Source: Pedobacter steynii
GTDB taxonomy: Bacteria > Bacteroidota > Bacteroidia > Sphingobacteriales > Sphingobacteriaceae
Direction: 5' to 3'
Assembly (NCBI RefSeq): GCF_900103665.1
Contig: NZ_FNGY01000007.1
Span: forward strand, 124,001 to 188,000
DNA: 64,000 bases
Positions 8,526 through 16,892 of the stretch are shown in pieces (position 1 is the stretch's first letter; every line of letters starts with the position of its first letter). Position numbers and translations under genes: made by a program. The notes under the pieces are model-generated. The model made no database searches. It saw nothing but the letters and a program-made list of their open reading frames with translations, and had not been told where the DNA came from.

Positions 8526-9635
8526 ATGTTTTATCAATTATTCATAGCATTAACCATCATCAGCGCAGGAAGTACCTATTCAGGACTAGTGCTTGAAAAA
8601 ACAAAAACCTTAACCTCCTCGCTGGGCGTAAAATCTGTCCTGTTCAACCCCCAGGGAACAAAATTATATGCACTTAACCTGGAAGGTGGCAGCATTTATG
8701 AATTCAGCCAGTCAGAGAAGAAGCTGAGCAGGGAGATCGTTTTTGAACGGACCAGTGCCCGGGGACTGGATTACGGGTCCAACCGCTCCATCGCTTCTTT
8801 CGCAGAAAAACCGGTCGAAGCCTGCTTCATCAATCAAATTTTATGGGTTTCCTTACACAATGCAGGAGGCATCATTCCCATCCTTCCGGATACACCATCC
8901 CTAAACAAGACCAGGCCAAACATTGCTGATGCAAAAGCAATCGTCATTGATCTGGAAAAACAACGCAGGGACACCATAGGTTTTCCGCTGATAAAAACCG
9001 GAAAAACCCCAAAAGTGATCGCAACCACTGCAGACTACAGCCATCTGCTGGTGAGCAACTGGAGTGATAAAACCATAGCCGTATTAAAGCTGAACGATAC
9101 CCTCCCTCCTTATGGAAGAATCATAGCCAGTTTAAAAATGCCCGCCACTCCCCGCGGCATTGCTATCGACAACAGCAATGATAAATCTTACGTAGCGATC
9201 ATGGGAGGCAACAAAATCATGGTCATCAATAACCACACCTGGAAAGTGGAAAAAACCTTCATCGTCCCTTCAAATCCAAGACATGTTGTCACAGCTGCTC
9301 CCAACCGTTTATTTGTTTCCTTTAATTCAGGTTCTCAAATCGCCTGCATAAATGCCAGAACCGGTAAAATTCTGTTTAAGGCCAAAACCTGTTTACAACC
9401 CAGAACAATCGCGCTTTCCGAAAATCAGCAGTTTATCTTTGTCACCTGCTATAAAGGAAATACCCTGGATATATTTAAAATCAATTCCAATAGTTTCCGC
9501 AAAATCTACAGCCTCTCCTGTACAGGAAAACCCGTAGGAATAGCGATTCATGAAGATGAAGAACGGCTGGAAGCCTGGGTAGGAAACTATATGGCCGGCA
9601 ACCTAAAGGTCTTTACTTTCAAAAAAAGCTACTAA
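8526..9635 (+). CDS. YncE-like beta-propeller protein, exported
   Basis: About 369 residues. The best start is the ATG at 8526, which leaves a signal-like N-terminus (MFYQLFIALTIISAGSTYSG); the longer frame would need a TTG. The body has repeated propeller blades of YVTN/YncE type (VLFNPQGTKLYALNLEGGSIYEFS, TPRGIAIDNSNDKSYVAIMGGNKIMVINN, RTIALSENQQFIFVTCYKGNTLDIFKI, PVGIAIHEDEERLEAWVGNYMAGNLKVF). It is likely periplasmic or surface bound, with no enzymatic motif. Its stop overlaps the convergent DUF4142 gene. Confidence 0.75.
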   Translation: MFYQLFIALTIISAGSTYSGLVLEKTKTLTSSLGVKSVLFNPQGTKLYALNLEGGSIYEFSQSEKKLSREIVFERTSARGLDYGSNRSIASFAEKPVEACFINQILWVSLHNAGGIIPILPDTPSLNKTRPNIADAKAIVIDLEKQRRDTIGFPLIKTGKTPKVIATTADYSHLLVSNWSDKTIAVLKLNDTLPPYGRIIASLKMPATPRGIAIDNSNDKSYVAIMGGNKIMVINNHTWKVEKTFIVPSNPRHVVTAAPNRLFVSFNSGSQIACINARTGKILFKAKTCLQPRTIALSENQQFIFVTCYKGNTLDIFKINSNSFRKIYSLSCTGKPVGIAIHEDEERLEAWVGNYMAGNLKVFTFKKSY

Positions 9636-10228
9636 TTGTTCTGATCAGAAGCCCTTAATTTCAGTGCTTTTGACTGATGTTTTTCAAGCAGAGGTAAGTA
9701 CCTTTTCGCAAAATTGCTGATCATGGTATCCGGACTATTGCCCGCCCCCCTGAACAGCTCAATATTTTTCCGATCGTCTTCGACGGCCATTTTAAGGTAA
9801 AGCTTTTCAAAATAACGGGTATCCATTTTTCTCATTTCGCTGAGCCGCTCTTCCTCTTTCGCTGGTAAGGCTGTGGGCAGTTTCAGGCCTTTTGCTGCTG
9901 CAATGGCATTCAGAGGACCGCGGATTTCAGCCTGATCCTTTGCCACTTCTTGTCCGAAATTACGCAAGCTGATGTTCCTTGCCTTTTCAGCGGCCAGCTT
10001 TCCCCATTCGATTTCCAAAGTAGTCATCAGTGTAGCTTTCTCTAAAAACATGGCGGTCTGAATCCCATCACCCATTGGCTCAATGCCCAAAGCATGAGCA
10101 GAATCTGCGACTACATGATCCACTCCGGTCGTGGTGTCCCCCATGGATTCCACTTTATTTGTAGGGCGACAACATTGAACAACGATAATGGCCAAAAATA
10201 CGATAGCCAATAAATTATTATTTTTCAT
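9632..10228 (-). CDS. DUF4142 family lipoprotein-like protein
   Basis: About 198 residues from the ATG at 10228 (another ATG at 10234 is two codons longer). The N-terminus MKNNNLLAIVFLAIIVVQCCRP is a lipoprotein-like signal. The C-terminal ~140 residues are the all-helical ferritin-like DUF4142 domain: TTLEIEWGKLAAEKARNISLRNFGQEVAKDQ, then YFEKLYLKMAVEDDRKNIELFRG, and AKRYLPLLEKHQSKA. Such proteins are common in stress-associated clusters of Bacteroidota and occur near Usp and Hsp20 genes, as here. It shares an upstream element with the small gene at 14523-14747. Confidence 0.85.
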   Translation of the reverse strand: MKNNNLLAIVFLAIIVVQCCRPTNKVESMGDTTTGVDHVVADSAHALGIEPMGDGIQTAMFLEKATLMTTLEIEWGKLAAEKARNISLRNFGQEVAKDQAEIRGPLNAIAAAKGLKLPTALPAKEEERLSEMRKMDTRYFEKLYLKMAVEDDRKNIELFRGAGNSPDTMISNFAKRYLPLLEKHQSKALKLRASDQNN

Positions 10229-10293
10229 AACCATACATTTTATGTTCAGAGTGCCATGGCGAGTTCTCAAAATAAAAACAAAGTTTTCTACGG

Positions 10294-10334
10294 GAACGGA
10301 TGTAGGCACTTCGAAAAATAAAATGTAATAACAC
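10294..10334 (-). promoter_or_regulatory. Shared stress-cluster upstream element, copy 1
   Basis: On the minus strand this reads GTGTTATTACATTTTATTTT-TCGA, then 11 bases, then CCGTTC. It lies about 60-105 bases upstream of the DUF4142 start. Exactly the same 24-mer and hexamer with the same 11-base spacer occur upstream of the 74-residue gene (14785-14825). The spacer itself is not conserved, which argues for selection rather than a recent copy. It could be an operator or alternative-sigma promoter. Confidence 0.55.
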
Positions 10335-10486
10335 CTGAGTTTAAAAAATGGTTTTCCTTATTGAGATAGAATTCTGTTATCGCAATCCTGTAGAAATCAC
10401 GACAAATACTGCTTCAATTGTTTCATTTACTATTTTACCATTCCTAAAGCAGATCTTTAACCGCAGGTTTGAGGAAAATTAAACAT

Positions 10487-12073
10487 ATGAAAAAACTATT
10501 GGCACTCTTATTTCTTGTAACCTCCTTCCCTGTTTTTGCACAGAAACCGGTTAATCTATCGACCAGCAAAAATGGAACACCCATTTACCATTCCGCAGGC
10601 AGTGGCGCTAACGTGGGCTTGGGGCTTTCTTTCACCGTTGACAGTGCAACGACCCGGATTGACACCCATAATTCAGTACCAAATCAACCCTTTAATACCA
10701 TGGTTTATCTGGAGGGCAGCAAAAAAATAAGTCTTTTCGGTTGGGTCAATAAGGACAGTGTGGATTTTTACAGATATAACGTTACTGAGAATGACAACCA
10801 TCAAATTGTGGAAGACGCAAAGCCTCTAAGCACTAACGTGCACACTTACATTAATAACAAAGCACAAATAGCACTCGGAACTTGTCTTGTCGCCAATAAA
10901 AAGCTGACTATTAATCTGTATAAGATCACTGCCCGGAGTAAAATCTCTACAACGATTATTTACAATAAGGATATTGCTCCCGCGAAGATTTTTATCATCG
11001 CTTTAAATAAACAACAAAAAGGCCGTTCTTATGTGGAAATGATTACAAAGCTGGATTCCACAAAATTCAGGGCCGACAAGATCACAAAAAGCATGGCCAT
11101 CGTTCTAAACCGTACGGATCTGGATTTCGTTTATACCGCTTATTTAAAAAATAAAGAAACCGGCAAGGTCTTATACCGGTCAAACAACTGGCTTTACGAA
11201 TACTTCAACCCTGGATTTCCATACCTGTTTATTGATGCAGCGTATTTTAAAAAGCCAGGCGACTATGAAATTGAAATCATTCCAACACTCTCCAATGGAT
11301 TTCGCTCAAAAACCTTTCCAGACAAAACAACCAGATATTCCTTTACCATTGAAGAAGAAAAAGTCGATTTCTTTTCTCTCGAAGGCCTGAGCATTTACAT
11401 GGTGCTATTTGGTGTGCTTTCCGGCGCATTATCAGTCTACCTCTTAAGGGTCTATAAAAAGAAAACTGCGGAAAAGCTGGCCATACAGAAAATTAAACTG
11501 GATTCTATCCGTTCCCAGTTAAATCCACATTTTTTATTCAACGCACTTGCCGGAATCCAAAACCTGATGAACAAACAGGAGGTGGAGAATGCCAACCGCT
11601 ACCTGACCAAATTTGCCCGGCTCACCAGAAATGTTTTGGAAAGCAAGGAACTCATCAGCATTGCTGAAGAAAAAATGTTACTCAATGATTACCTGCAGAT
11701 GGAGCAACTCCGCTTCCATTTCAACTATCAGCTCGAAGTTTCAGAAGCTATTGATTCCGACAATATAGAAATCCCATCCATGCTTTTACAGCCCTTCGTA
11801 GAGAATGCAGTGAAACACGGAATAGCAGGAAAAGGAAATGAAGGCCATATTGAGGTCTACATCACCTTGGCAGAAAAAGACCTTATTTTAAAAGTTAAGG
11901 ACAATGGAATGGGATACGATAGCAGCAGGAATTATGCCGGATTGGGATTGCAACTCAGTAAAAACCGAATATCTTTACTGAATACAATTTATAAAGAGAA
12001 CCCTTTTATCCTGGATGTTCAAAGCCGGGATAATGGAACAGAAGTAACCATCACCTTAACACAGTGGCTATAA
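10487..12073 (+). CDS. LytS-type sensor histidine kinase
   Basis: About 528 residues. The ATG at 10487 has GAGGAAA upstream; the longer frame uses a TTG. It has a signal peptide (ending FPVFAQ), a periplasmic beta-rich sensor of about 280 residues and one membrane helix near residues 303-323 (LSIYMVLFGVLSGALSVYLL). The His_kinase domain has the phospho-acceptor box QLNPHFLFNAL near residue 346. The ATPase part has an ENAVKHG N-box near 440 and KDNGMGYD near 470. It is coupled to the LytTR regulator gene by a one-base gap, forming a two-component system. The signal is unknown. Confidence 0.92.
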   Translation: MKKLLALLFLVTSFPVFAQKPVNLSTSKNGTPIYHSAGSGANVGLGLSFTVDSATTRIDTHNSVPNQPFNTMVYLEGSKKISLFGWVNKDSVDFYRYNVTENDNHQIVEDAKPLSTNVHTYINNKAQIALGTCLVANKKLTINLYKITARSKISTTIIYNKDIAPAKIFIIALNKQQKGRSYVEMITKLDSTKFRADKITKSMAIVLNRTDLDFVYTAYLKNKETGKVLYRSNNWLYEYFNPGFPYLFIDAAYFKKPGDYEIEIIPTLSNGFRSKTFPDKTTRYSFTIEEEKVDFFSLEGLSIYMVLFGVLSGALSVYLLRVYKKKTAEKLAIQKIKLDSIRSQLNPHFLFNALAGIQNLMNKQEVENANRYLTKFARLTRNVLESKELISIAEEKMLLNDYLQMEQLRFHFNYQLEVSEAIDSDNIEIPSMLLQPFVENAVKHGIAGKGNEGHIEVYITLAEKDLILKVKDNGMGYDSSRNYAGLGLQLSKNRISLLNTIYKENPFILDVQSRDNGTEVTITLTQWL

Positions 12074-12074
12074 G

Positions 12075-12818
12075 ATGCAGGCAATTATAATTGATGATGA
12101 ACAAGCTAACGTAGAGAATCTTCAGTATCTGCTTAAACAATATTGCCCGGATGTTAACGTGGTTGCCAGTTCCAATGAGCTCAAAGATGCCGTTTACCGC
12201 ATCAACTTACACCGTCCGAACTTGCTTTTTCTGGACATTCAGATGGGAAAAAGCACAGGCTTTGATTTGCTGAACCTCCTTTCAGAGCGTACATTTGAGA
12301 TCATTTTCGTAACGGCCTTTGATAATTATGGGATCCAGGCTGTAAAATTTGCTGCCTTAGATTATTTATTGAAACCCGTTGATCCGGATGAACTGAAAAT
12401 TGCTGTAGCTAAAGCAGAAATCAGGATCAAAAATAAAATTAACGCAGAACAACTGAACTTTTTACTAGGCCAGATCAAGAGCAAGGAATTAAGTCCATCC
12501 AAAATTGCCCTGCCGCAATTACACGAAATCAGGTATGTTGCTGTAAATGATATTGTCCGCTGTGAGGCGGACAATACCTATACTTTTTTCTTCCTGAATA
12601 ATGGAGATCAGGTTTTAATCTCCAAACCACTTAAGGAATATTCTGATTTACTGAAGCCACATGGTTTTATCAGGACACATCAAAGCCACCTGGTAAATCC
12701 TAAATTTATAAAAAGCTGGCTTAAGGAAGATGGAGGAATGCTTTTAATGGAGGCGGGACATAAGATTCCAGTCTCGAAACCCAACCGTGAACAGGTAAAG
12801 GCTGTTTTGGGGAAATAA
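12075..12818 (+). CDS. LytTR family response regulator
   Basis: A 247-residue protein. The receiver domain covers residues 1-120, with IIDDEQ, phospho-acceptor Asp54 (LLFLDIQMGKSTGFDLL) and Lys near 101 (DYLLKPVDPDEL). The LytTR DNA-binding domain is in the C-terminal ~100 residues (HEIRYVAVNDIVRCEADNTYT, GFIRTHQSHLVNPKFIKSW, IPVSKPNREQVKAVL). It follows the sensor kinase by one base and is surely its partner. LytTR proteins bind direct repeats; targets cannot be told from this window. Confidence 0.94.
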   Translation: MQAIIIDDEQANVENLQYLLKQYCPDVNVVASSNELKDAVYRINLHRPNLLFLDIQMGKSTGFDLLNLLSERTFEIIFVTAFDNYGIQAVKFAALDYLLKPVDPDELKIAVAKAEIRIKNKINAEQLNFLLGQIKSKELSPSKIALPQLHEIRYVAVNDIVRCEADNTYTFFFLNNGDQVLISKPLKEYSDLLKPHGFIRTHQSHLVNPKFIKSWLKEDGGMLLMEAGHKIPVSKPNREQVKAVLGK

Positions 12819-12819
12819 C

Positions 12820-13005
12820 CTATTTTTTTGGTGTAGGGTGATCGACTGCTCTTTCCGGATGTAAAATCTTCTCACACTCCTGTATGGTAGTCCTCAGTTT
12901 TTCATTGATTTCCGCAGATTTCTTTTTGAGTTCTGCGGCATGCTCAAACAAACTTCTGTTGATTTCTGCATTTTCGTTTTCCAGTACTTTTTTTATTGCA
13001 CACAT
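12820..13005 (-). CDS. Small coiled-coil protein
   Basis: A 61-residue, charged protein, almost entirely one amphipathic helix (NAEINRSLFEHAAELKKKSAEINEKLRTTIQECEKIL) with a Pro-rich tail. No signal or membrane part. It is convergent with the LytTR gene, with one base between stops. It may be a real small gene because the frame is clean and codon use is ordinary. I recognise no family. The 195 bases upstream (13006-13200) hold no further gene that I can see. Confidence 0.5.
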   Translation of the reverse strand: MCAIKKVLENENAEINRSLFEHAAELKKKSAEINEKLRTTIQECEKILHPERAVDHPTPKK

Positions 13006-13200
13006 GGATCCTGAATTTAAGCGTAAAACACTGAATTTCTTACAACTAAGCTAAAAAATTCCAACCACTCTACATAGAAAAACAAAACAAATCAGGTATT
13101 TATCGGCTACAATCAGGTATATATTCCCTTTCCATCAGGCCTTTCTTCGTCCACACAATTATGGCCAGCATCTTATCTTTAAGATCTGTCTGATTCATGA

Positions 13201-13629
13201 CTACAAGATCTTCGTGGCCACGCCGACAATTGCAATCAGTACCAATACCGAAATCAATATCCAGAAAAACACCCCCATTATTGCGCTGATCACGATATCC
13301 TCTTCCCTTTCGTCGCCCGGAGTCTGAAGATCTCCGGAGCTTGCCGGCTTTTTCGGTTTACGACTTGCCGAGTGTGGAGCGCGGGGAGTTACTGCAGCCA
13401 AAATCAGCGCAAATATAAGCGCGGCAATCAAGCCCGGCGCCCAATAATATCCCCATGCAGAAGGGCCTCTTGGTGCTGCCCATTCTCCCGCAGCAAGGGC
13501 AATGAAAAACAGCAGGATAAAGAAAACCCAAAATCCGCTCCAGGGCCCCGTATTTTTAAAGGCCAGATTGAAAAAAGCCGTTAAGATCGTGGCAAAAAGC
13601 AATGCAAATAAAATTCCTATAAATTCCAT
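13201..13629 (-). CDS. Small multi-pass membrane protein
   Basis: A 142-residue protein with four likely membrane helices: residues 2-22, about 33-48, about 63-83, and 115-140 (ISAIMGVFFWILISVLVLIAIVGVATKIL). A Pro/Lys-rich cytoplasmic loop separates helices three and four. The GPWSGFWVFFILLFFIALAAGEW segment recalls small DUF-type inner membrane proteins of Bacteroidota stress clusters. It is 23 bases downstream of the Usp gene and probably in one transcript with it. Confidence 0.75.
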   Translation of the reverse strand: MEFIGILFALLFATILTAFFNLAFKNTGPWSGFWVFFILLFFIALAAGEWAAPRGPSAWGYYWAPGLIAALIFALILAAVTPRAPHSASRKPKKPASSGDLQTPGDEREEDIVISAIMGVFFWILISVLVLIAIVGVATKIL

Positions 13630-13652
13630 ATTCCGATAGGTTAATTCCGTTT

Positions 13653-14492
13653 TTATGTTTTGATCAGCAAAAGAGGAATGTGCGTATGGTAAACCATTTT
13701 TTTTGTCAGACTCCGGTGAAACAGCTTTTCAAAGAATCCATATTCCTTTGGAACGGCAATGATCAGATCCACCATTTGTTCTTCCGCAAATTTGGTGATA
13801 CCGGTTTCCACATCTCCCTGGTGACTATAATGATAGCTTGCCTCTTCCCCAAACTGGCTTCTCAGACTGGCTTCCTCGGCCTTCGTTTCCGGGTTAAACC
13901 GATGCTCCTCATATTTGTCTACATTTAGTATCAATAATTTTGCTTTAATGGCCTCAACAAAGTTGCAGATCGTCTGATAAGGGATCGTATCGGCTACCTC
14001 TTTCAGCTCAGCGGCAAAAACAGCTTTTGAAATCCCCGCGAAGATGGCCTCTTCAGGAACGACCAGTAAAGGAAACGAACAGACCCTGGCCACTATTATG
14101 GTATTGCTGCCTATTAAAGTTTGCTCCAGCCTGCCTTTTCCTTTGATACCCATCACCACCAGGCCAATGGATTCTGTCTCTCCAAGCTCATTTACTGCAA
14201 AGTCCAGTGGCCGTTCATCAATACGGATGCTAACTGGTGTCTGTCCATTCGTTAGCAGTTCTAATTTACTTTTTAGCTCCTTTAACCTTTCTTCATTTTT
14301 TTTCCATTCATGCTCTTGTCTGATGGCATCTTGTAATGGAATATCAATCCTTGAAGGAATATAATCAGAGTAGTATAGCAGGATTTTTGAGACACTCAAC
14401 TGCCGGCTGAGTGCTGCAGCATACATTGCAGCATTTAAAGCCACATCAGAAAAATCTGTGAGTATCAGCATATTTTTATTTGAGAAGTTCAT
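13653..14492 (-). CDS. Universal stress protein, tandem Usp domains
   Basis: A 279-residue protein with two Usp domains. The first (MLILTDFSDVALNAAMYAAALS) contains the ATP-binding type motif GIKGKGRLEQTLIGSNT. The second (KAVFAAELKEVADTIPYQTICNFVEAIKAKLLILNVD) is degenerate and ends with EYGFFEKLFHRSLTKKMVYH. It is clearly paralogous to the Usp gene at 7382-8413 but lacks its N-terminal extension. Genes for a membrane protein and a one-helix membrane protein flank it on the same strand, forming a small stress operon with Hsp20 divergent. Confidence 0.9.
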   Translation of the reverse strand: MNFSNKNMLILTDFSDVALNAAMYAAALSRQLSVSKILLYYSDYIPSRIDIPLQDAIRQEHEWKKNEERLKELKSKLELLTNGQTPVSIRIDERPLDFAVNELGETESIGLVVMGIKGKGRLEQTLIGSNTIIVARVCSFPLLVVPEEAIFAGISKAVFAAELKEVADTIPYQTICNFVEAIKAKLLILNVDKYEEHRFNPETKAEEASLRSQFGEEASYHYSHQGDVETGITKFAEEQMVDLIIAVPKEYGFFEKLFHRSLTKKMVYHTHIPLLLIKT

Positions 14493-14522
14493 CGTACTTA
14501 TTCTTATTTATTGGTTTGACAA

Positions 14523-14747
14523 TTAAACTATTCTTTGGAGGGTGAAGTATTTGGGAGGCGCATAGGCATGAATGGCAAAGTGCAGGGAAACATAAACCAG
14601 GTAGCCTGAAATAAAACCGGAGAAAAAGATCATGCCATAGCCCGGTTCTCCGGATATTACCCATGGTCGGGTCTTGGTTAGCCGCTCCAAAAAAAGATTT
14701 TTGAAAATCTTTGCCTGGCCTTTGTTATTAATCGTCTTATAATTCAT
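14523..14747 (-). CDS. Small one-helix membrane protein of stress cluster
   Basis: A 74-residue protein with a basic N-terminal half and one membrane helix (MIFFSGFISGYLVYVSLHFAIHAY). This frame is preferred to an overlapping one at 14476-14664 because it starts after the shared promoter-like element and has a sensible topology. It is first in a run with the Usp and multi-pass membrane genes (14747 to 13201). No family is recognised. Confidence 0.6.
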   Translation of the reverse strand: MNYKTINNKGQAKIFKNLFLERLTKTRPWVISGEPGYGMIFFSGFISGYLVYVSLHFAIHAYAPPKYFTLQRIV

Positions 14748-14784
14748 ATCTCTATTTTTTAGATAAAAACCATGATTTCAAAGA

Positions 14785-14825
14785 GAACGGGCAGCTATGC
14801 CTCGAAAAATAAAATGTAATAACAC
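14785..14825 (-). promoter_or_regulatory. Shared stress-cluster upstream element, copy 2
   Basis: The 24-mer at 14802-14825 is identical to 10311-10334. The hexamer GAACGG (plus strand) at 14785-14790 has the same 11-base spacing as at 10294-10299. It lies about 38-78 bases upstream of the 74-residue gene that heads the Usp operon, and so marks the DUF4142 gene and the Usp operon as likely members of one regulon. Confidence 0.55.
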
Positions 14826-14942
14826 GCGAATTTTACAAATGTTTTTTTTTCTGATGTTTTTTTAAACCTATGTTTTTCAGGATTGTTTTTTTATATAGTT
14901 AGAATGGACTAACGTCTTAACAATTAAATGGAGGATTGAAAA

Positions 14943-15383
14943 ATGACCTTAGTAAAATTTAATGAAAGAAGAAACGGAGATGTATTGAACCCAGGGTTCA
15001 ATGAGGTTTTTGAATCATTTTTTAATGATTCTTTTATTTCTGACCGCATGACTTCCAGAATTCCTGCTGTCAACATCAGCGAAACCGAGGGGTATTATCA
15101 TATTGAACTTGGTGCTCCCGGATTAAAAAAAGAGGATTTTAAGATTAACCTCGACCGCAATCTGCTGACGATCTCTGTGGAGCAGAAATCAGAACAAACA
15201 GAGACGAATAAAAAGTATAACCGAAGAGAATATAGTTACAGCTCTTTTGTCAGGTCTTTTTCTCTTCCTGACTCTGCAGATGATGGTAACATCGAAGCAG
15301 AATACATAGATGGCATTCTTAAAATCAATGTCGCCAAGAAGGAAGAAGCCAGAATGGCCAGCCGTCAGATTGAAATAAAATAA
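14943..15383 (+). CDS. Hsp20 / alpha-crystallin family small heat shock protein
   Basis: A 146-residue protein. The alpha-crystallin domain spans about residues 40-133 (PAVNISETEGYYHIELGAPGLKKEDFKINLD, then FVRSFSLPDSADDGNIEAEYIDGILKINVAKKE). The A-x-x-x-GVL-like signature appears as YIDGILKINV. The N-terminal arm contains NEVFESFFNDSF. It is an ATP-independent holdase chaperone acting in the cytoplasm. The ATG at 14943 has a strong GGAGG site eight bases ahead, unusual for this genome and consistent with high expression. It is divergent from the Usp operon and ends at a terminator. Confidence 0.93.
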   Translation: MTLVKFNERRNGDVLNPGFNEVFESFFNDSFISDRMTSRIPAVNISETEGYYHIELGAPGLKKEDFKINLDRNLLTISVEQKSEQTETNKKYNRREYSYSSFVRSFSLPDSADDGNIEAEYIDGILKINVAKKEEARMASRQIEIK

Positions 15384-15395
15384 GGGTGATGCTTC

Positions 15396-15430
15396 CCTGT
15401 TTCCACCTGCTCAGGCGGAAACAGGATTTT
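15396..15430 (+). terminator. Terminator after Hsp20 gene
   Basis: A long hairpin with stem CCTGTTTCC/GGAAACAGG (15396-15404 and 15417-15425), extended inward by CCTG/CAGG after one mismatch, followed by ATTTT. It sits just past the Hsp20 stop. Confidence 0.7.
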
Positions 15431-15586
15431 ACCCATACCTCAGGATCTGTGTCTTATGTCTCAAAACAGGGAATATCCGGCTTAGTGAATTAAATCAAAT
15501 ATTTTTCTAAGATTAATTCTTAATAAATATGATTTTTTTAATTAAATTAGAATAATCAATTTAATCATCCTTAACTAAATCATCCC

Positions 15587-16372
15587 ATGAACACAAAACA
15601 CTACCTCAGCAAGGTAGGCCTGTTAGGTTGCATCTTGCTACTCTCTTCAATTATCTCTTCTTGTAAAAAAGAAATGCCCGCTGCACAGCCAAAGGCAGAA
15701 GATGAAAACGCATCGTCTATTGCCTATTTTGTTAAAAAAGGCTACAAAGCGGAAGACATCGTTTTTAAAGACGGGAATTTTATCATTCAAACAGATATCG
15801 TCATCAGCCGCGAAGACGTGGAAGCCAGAATCAAAAACGAAGGCGCTTCAGGCAGCCCTCAGACGGAACATTGGAGGGGCAATTACATCATTGCGGCTCC
15901 TTACCACAAGAATGTCAGGCTTTATATTGAGCCCACAGTGACACCGGAATGGAAAACTGCCGTTCAGGGTGCCATTGCAAACTGGAACAATATGCCTGGC
16001 CAGGGTACAACCATCGAGCTCGGCATGTCGATAACTACTTCGACTACGGCCTACGATACCCGGGTATTTATGGGCTACGAGAATGCCAACTGGATTGCAC
16101 GTGCTTATTTGCCAGCATCGAGTGGCAAACCAGGCGTAAGTGTCGAGATCAACAGCAAGTATAATACCATGAGTGCCAGTCAGAAACTCTTTGCCATCAC
16201 ACATGAACTTGGTCATACCATTGGTTTTATGCACACCAATCAGACCTCGGGTGTATTCATTCCAGGCACTGCTACTGTAGATGCCAATTCTGTGATGAAT
16301 TCTTTTGTATTGCCATGGGCCGGGTTTACTGCCGGTGATGCATTGGCGACAAAAAAATTGTATCCAAAATAA
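15587..16372 (+). CDS. M57-like zinc metalloprotease lipoprotein
   Basis: A 261-residue protein. It has a lipoprotein signal (LLLSSIISSCKKE, Cys near residue 26), a linker, and a C-terminal metzincin-like protease domain. The zinc motif HELGHTIGFMH (HExxHxxGxxH) lies near residue 206. The preceding part (VRLYIEPTVTPEWKTAVQGAIANWNNM, YDTRVFMGYEN) is typical of the dual-action HEIGH (M57/DUF) metallopeptidases of Bacteroidota. It is probably tethered to a membrane and faces outside the cytoplasm. Substrate unknown. It lies alone, between two hairpin terminators. Confidence 0.88.
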   Translation: MNTKHYLSKVGLLGCILLLSSIISSCKKEMPAAQPKAEDENASSIAYFVKKGYKAEDIVFKDGNFIIQTDIVISREDVEARIKNEGASGSPQTEHWRGNYIIAAPYHKNVRLYIEPTVTPEWKTAVQGAIANWNNMPGQGTTIELGMSITTSTTAYDTRVFMGYENANWIARAYLPASSGKPGVSVEINSKYNTMSASQKLFAITHELGHTIGFMHTNQTSGVFIPGTATVDANSVMNSFVLPWAGFTAGDALATKKLYPK

Positions 16373-16402
16373 GACTGACATCAACTGCGTTCTTATTTTG
16401 AA

Positions 16403-16443
16403 AACAACGGGCCCATCGATAAAATATCGATGGGCCCGTTGTT
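16403..16443. terminator. Long perfect hairpin after protease gene
   Basis: A perfect stem of about 18 bp (AACAACGGGCCCATCGAT paired with ATCGATGGGCCCGTTGTT) with an AAAAT loop, 30 bases past the protease stop. There is no T-run, but strong stems of this kind commonly end transcripts in Bacteroidota. Confidence 0.65.
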
Positions 16444-16555
16444 GATACATGACATGGTAATTTAAAATTTTTGGCGGTTACGGGTACCCGTAACTTATGG
16501 CGCTGTCGAATTGACAATTTGCAGGCCATATATTCATCTATTTAAATAAGTTATT

Positions 16556-16834
16556 ATGGCAAGTTATCAAGTCTTCTGCATCACTAAACCTAACGCAAAC
16601 AGTTCTCATGAACACATTACTCATATTGGGTATCATGATGACAGGACAAAAGTAATTATCCCTGTTAAAGCAGCAATCAGGCGCATTGATGCAAATCCAT
16701 CAGAATTTTATGTTCAGGTTGAAAAAGAAAAGGTTTTTGTGACTGTTGTAAGGATAGATGATCGTGATCCTTATATAAAGACGATTCCCGACAGCACAAA
16801 AAGGGACAATCTGTTGAGTTTAGAGCAGTGCTAA
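16556..16834 (+). CDS. DUF3892 family protein
   Basis: A 92-residue protein with the DUF3892 pattern: YQVFCITKPN at the start, HEHITHIGYHDDRT, VKAAIRRIDANPSEFYVQ, and the C-terminal RDPYIKTIPDSTKRDNLLSLEQC (family: PYLRT-x-D-x5-NLL-x-LP-x-C). The fold is small and cytoplasmic; function is unknown. It is convergent with the secretion operon, separated from it by a 20-bp-stem hairpin. Confidence 0.8.
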   Translation: MASYQVFCITKPNANSSHEHITHIGYHDDRTKVIIPVKAAIRRIDANPSEFYVQVEKEKVFVTVVRIDDRDPYIKTIPDSTKRDNLLSLEQC

Positions 16835-16838
16835 AACA

Positions 16839-16882
16839 AGCTAAACACTAAAGTCCGGATAACCGGACTTTAGTGTTTAGCT
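16839..16882. terminator. Bidirectional hairpin terminator
   Basis: A perfect 20-bp stem (AGCTAAACACTAAAGTCCGG, 16839-16858, and its complement at 16863-16882) with ATAA loop, placed between the convergent DUF3892 gene and the last gene of the secretion operon. Confidence 0.8.
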
Positions 16883-16892
16883 GCAGAGTTAG

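Noticed and set aside
14476..14664. 62-codon minus-strand frame next to the Usp gene
   Set aside because: It overlaps the 74-residue frame at 14523-14747, which has a membrane helix and lies behind the shared upstream element. This one has odd composition and runs into the Usp gene.
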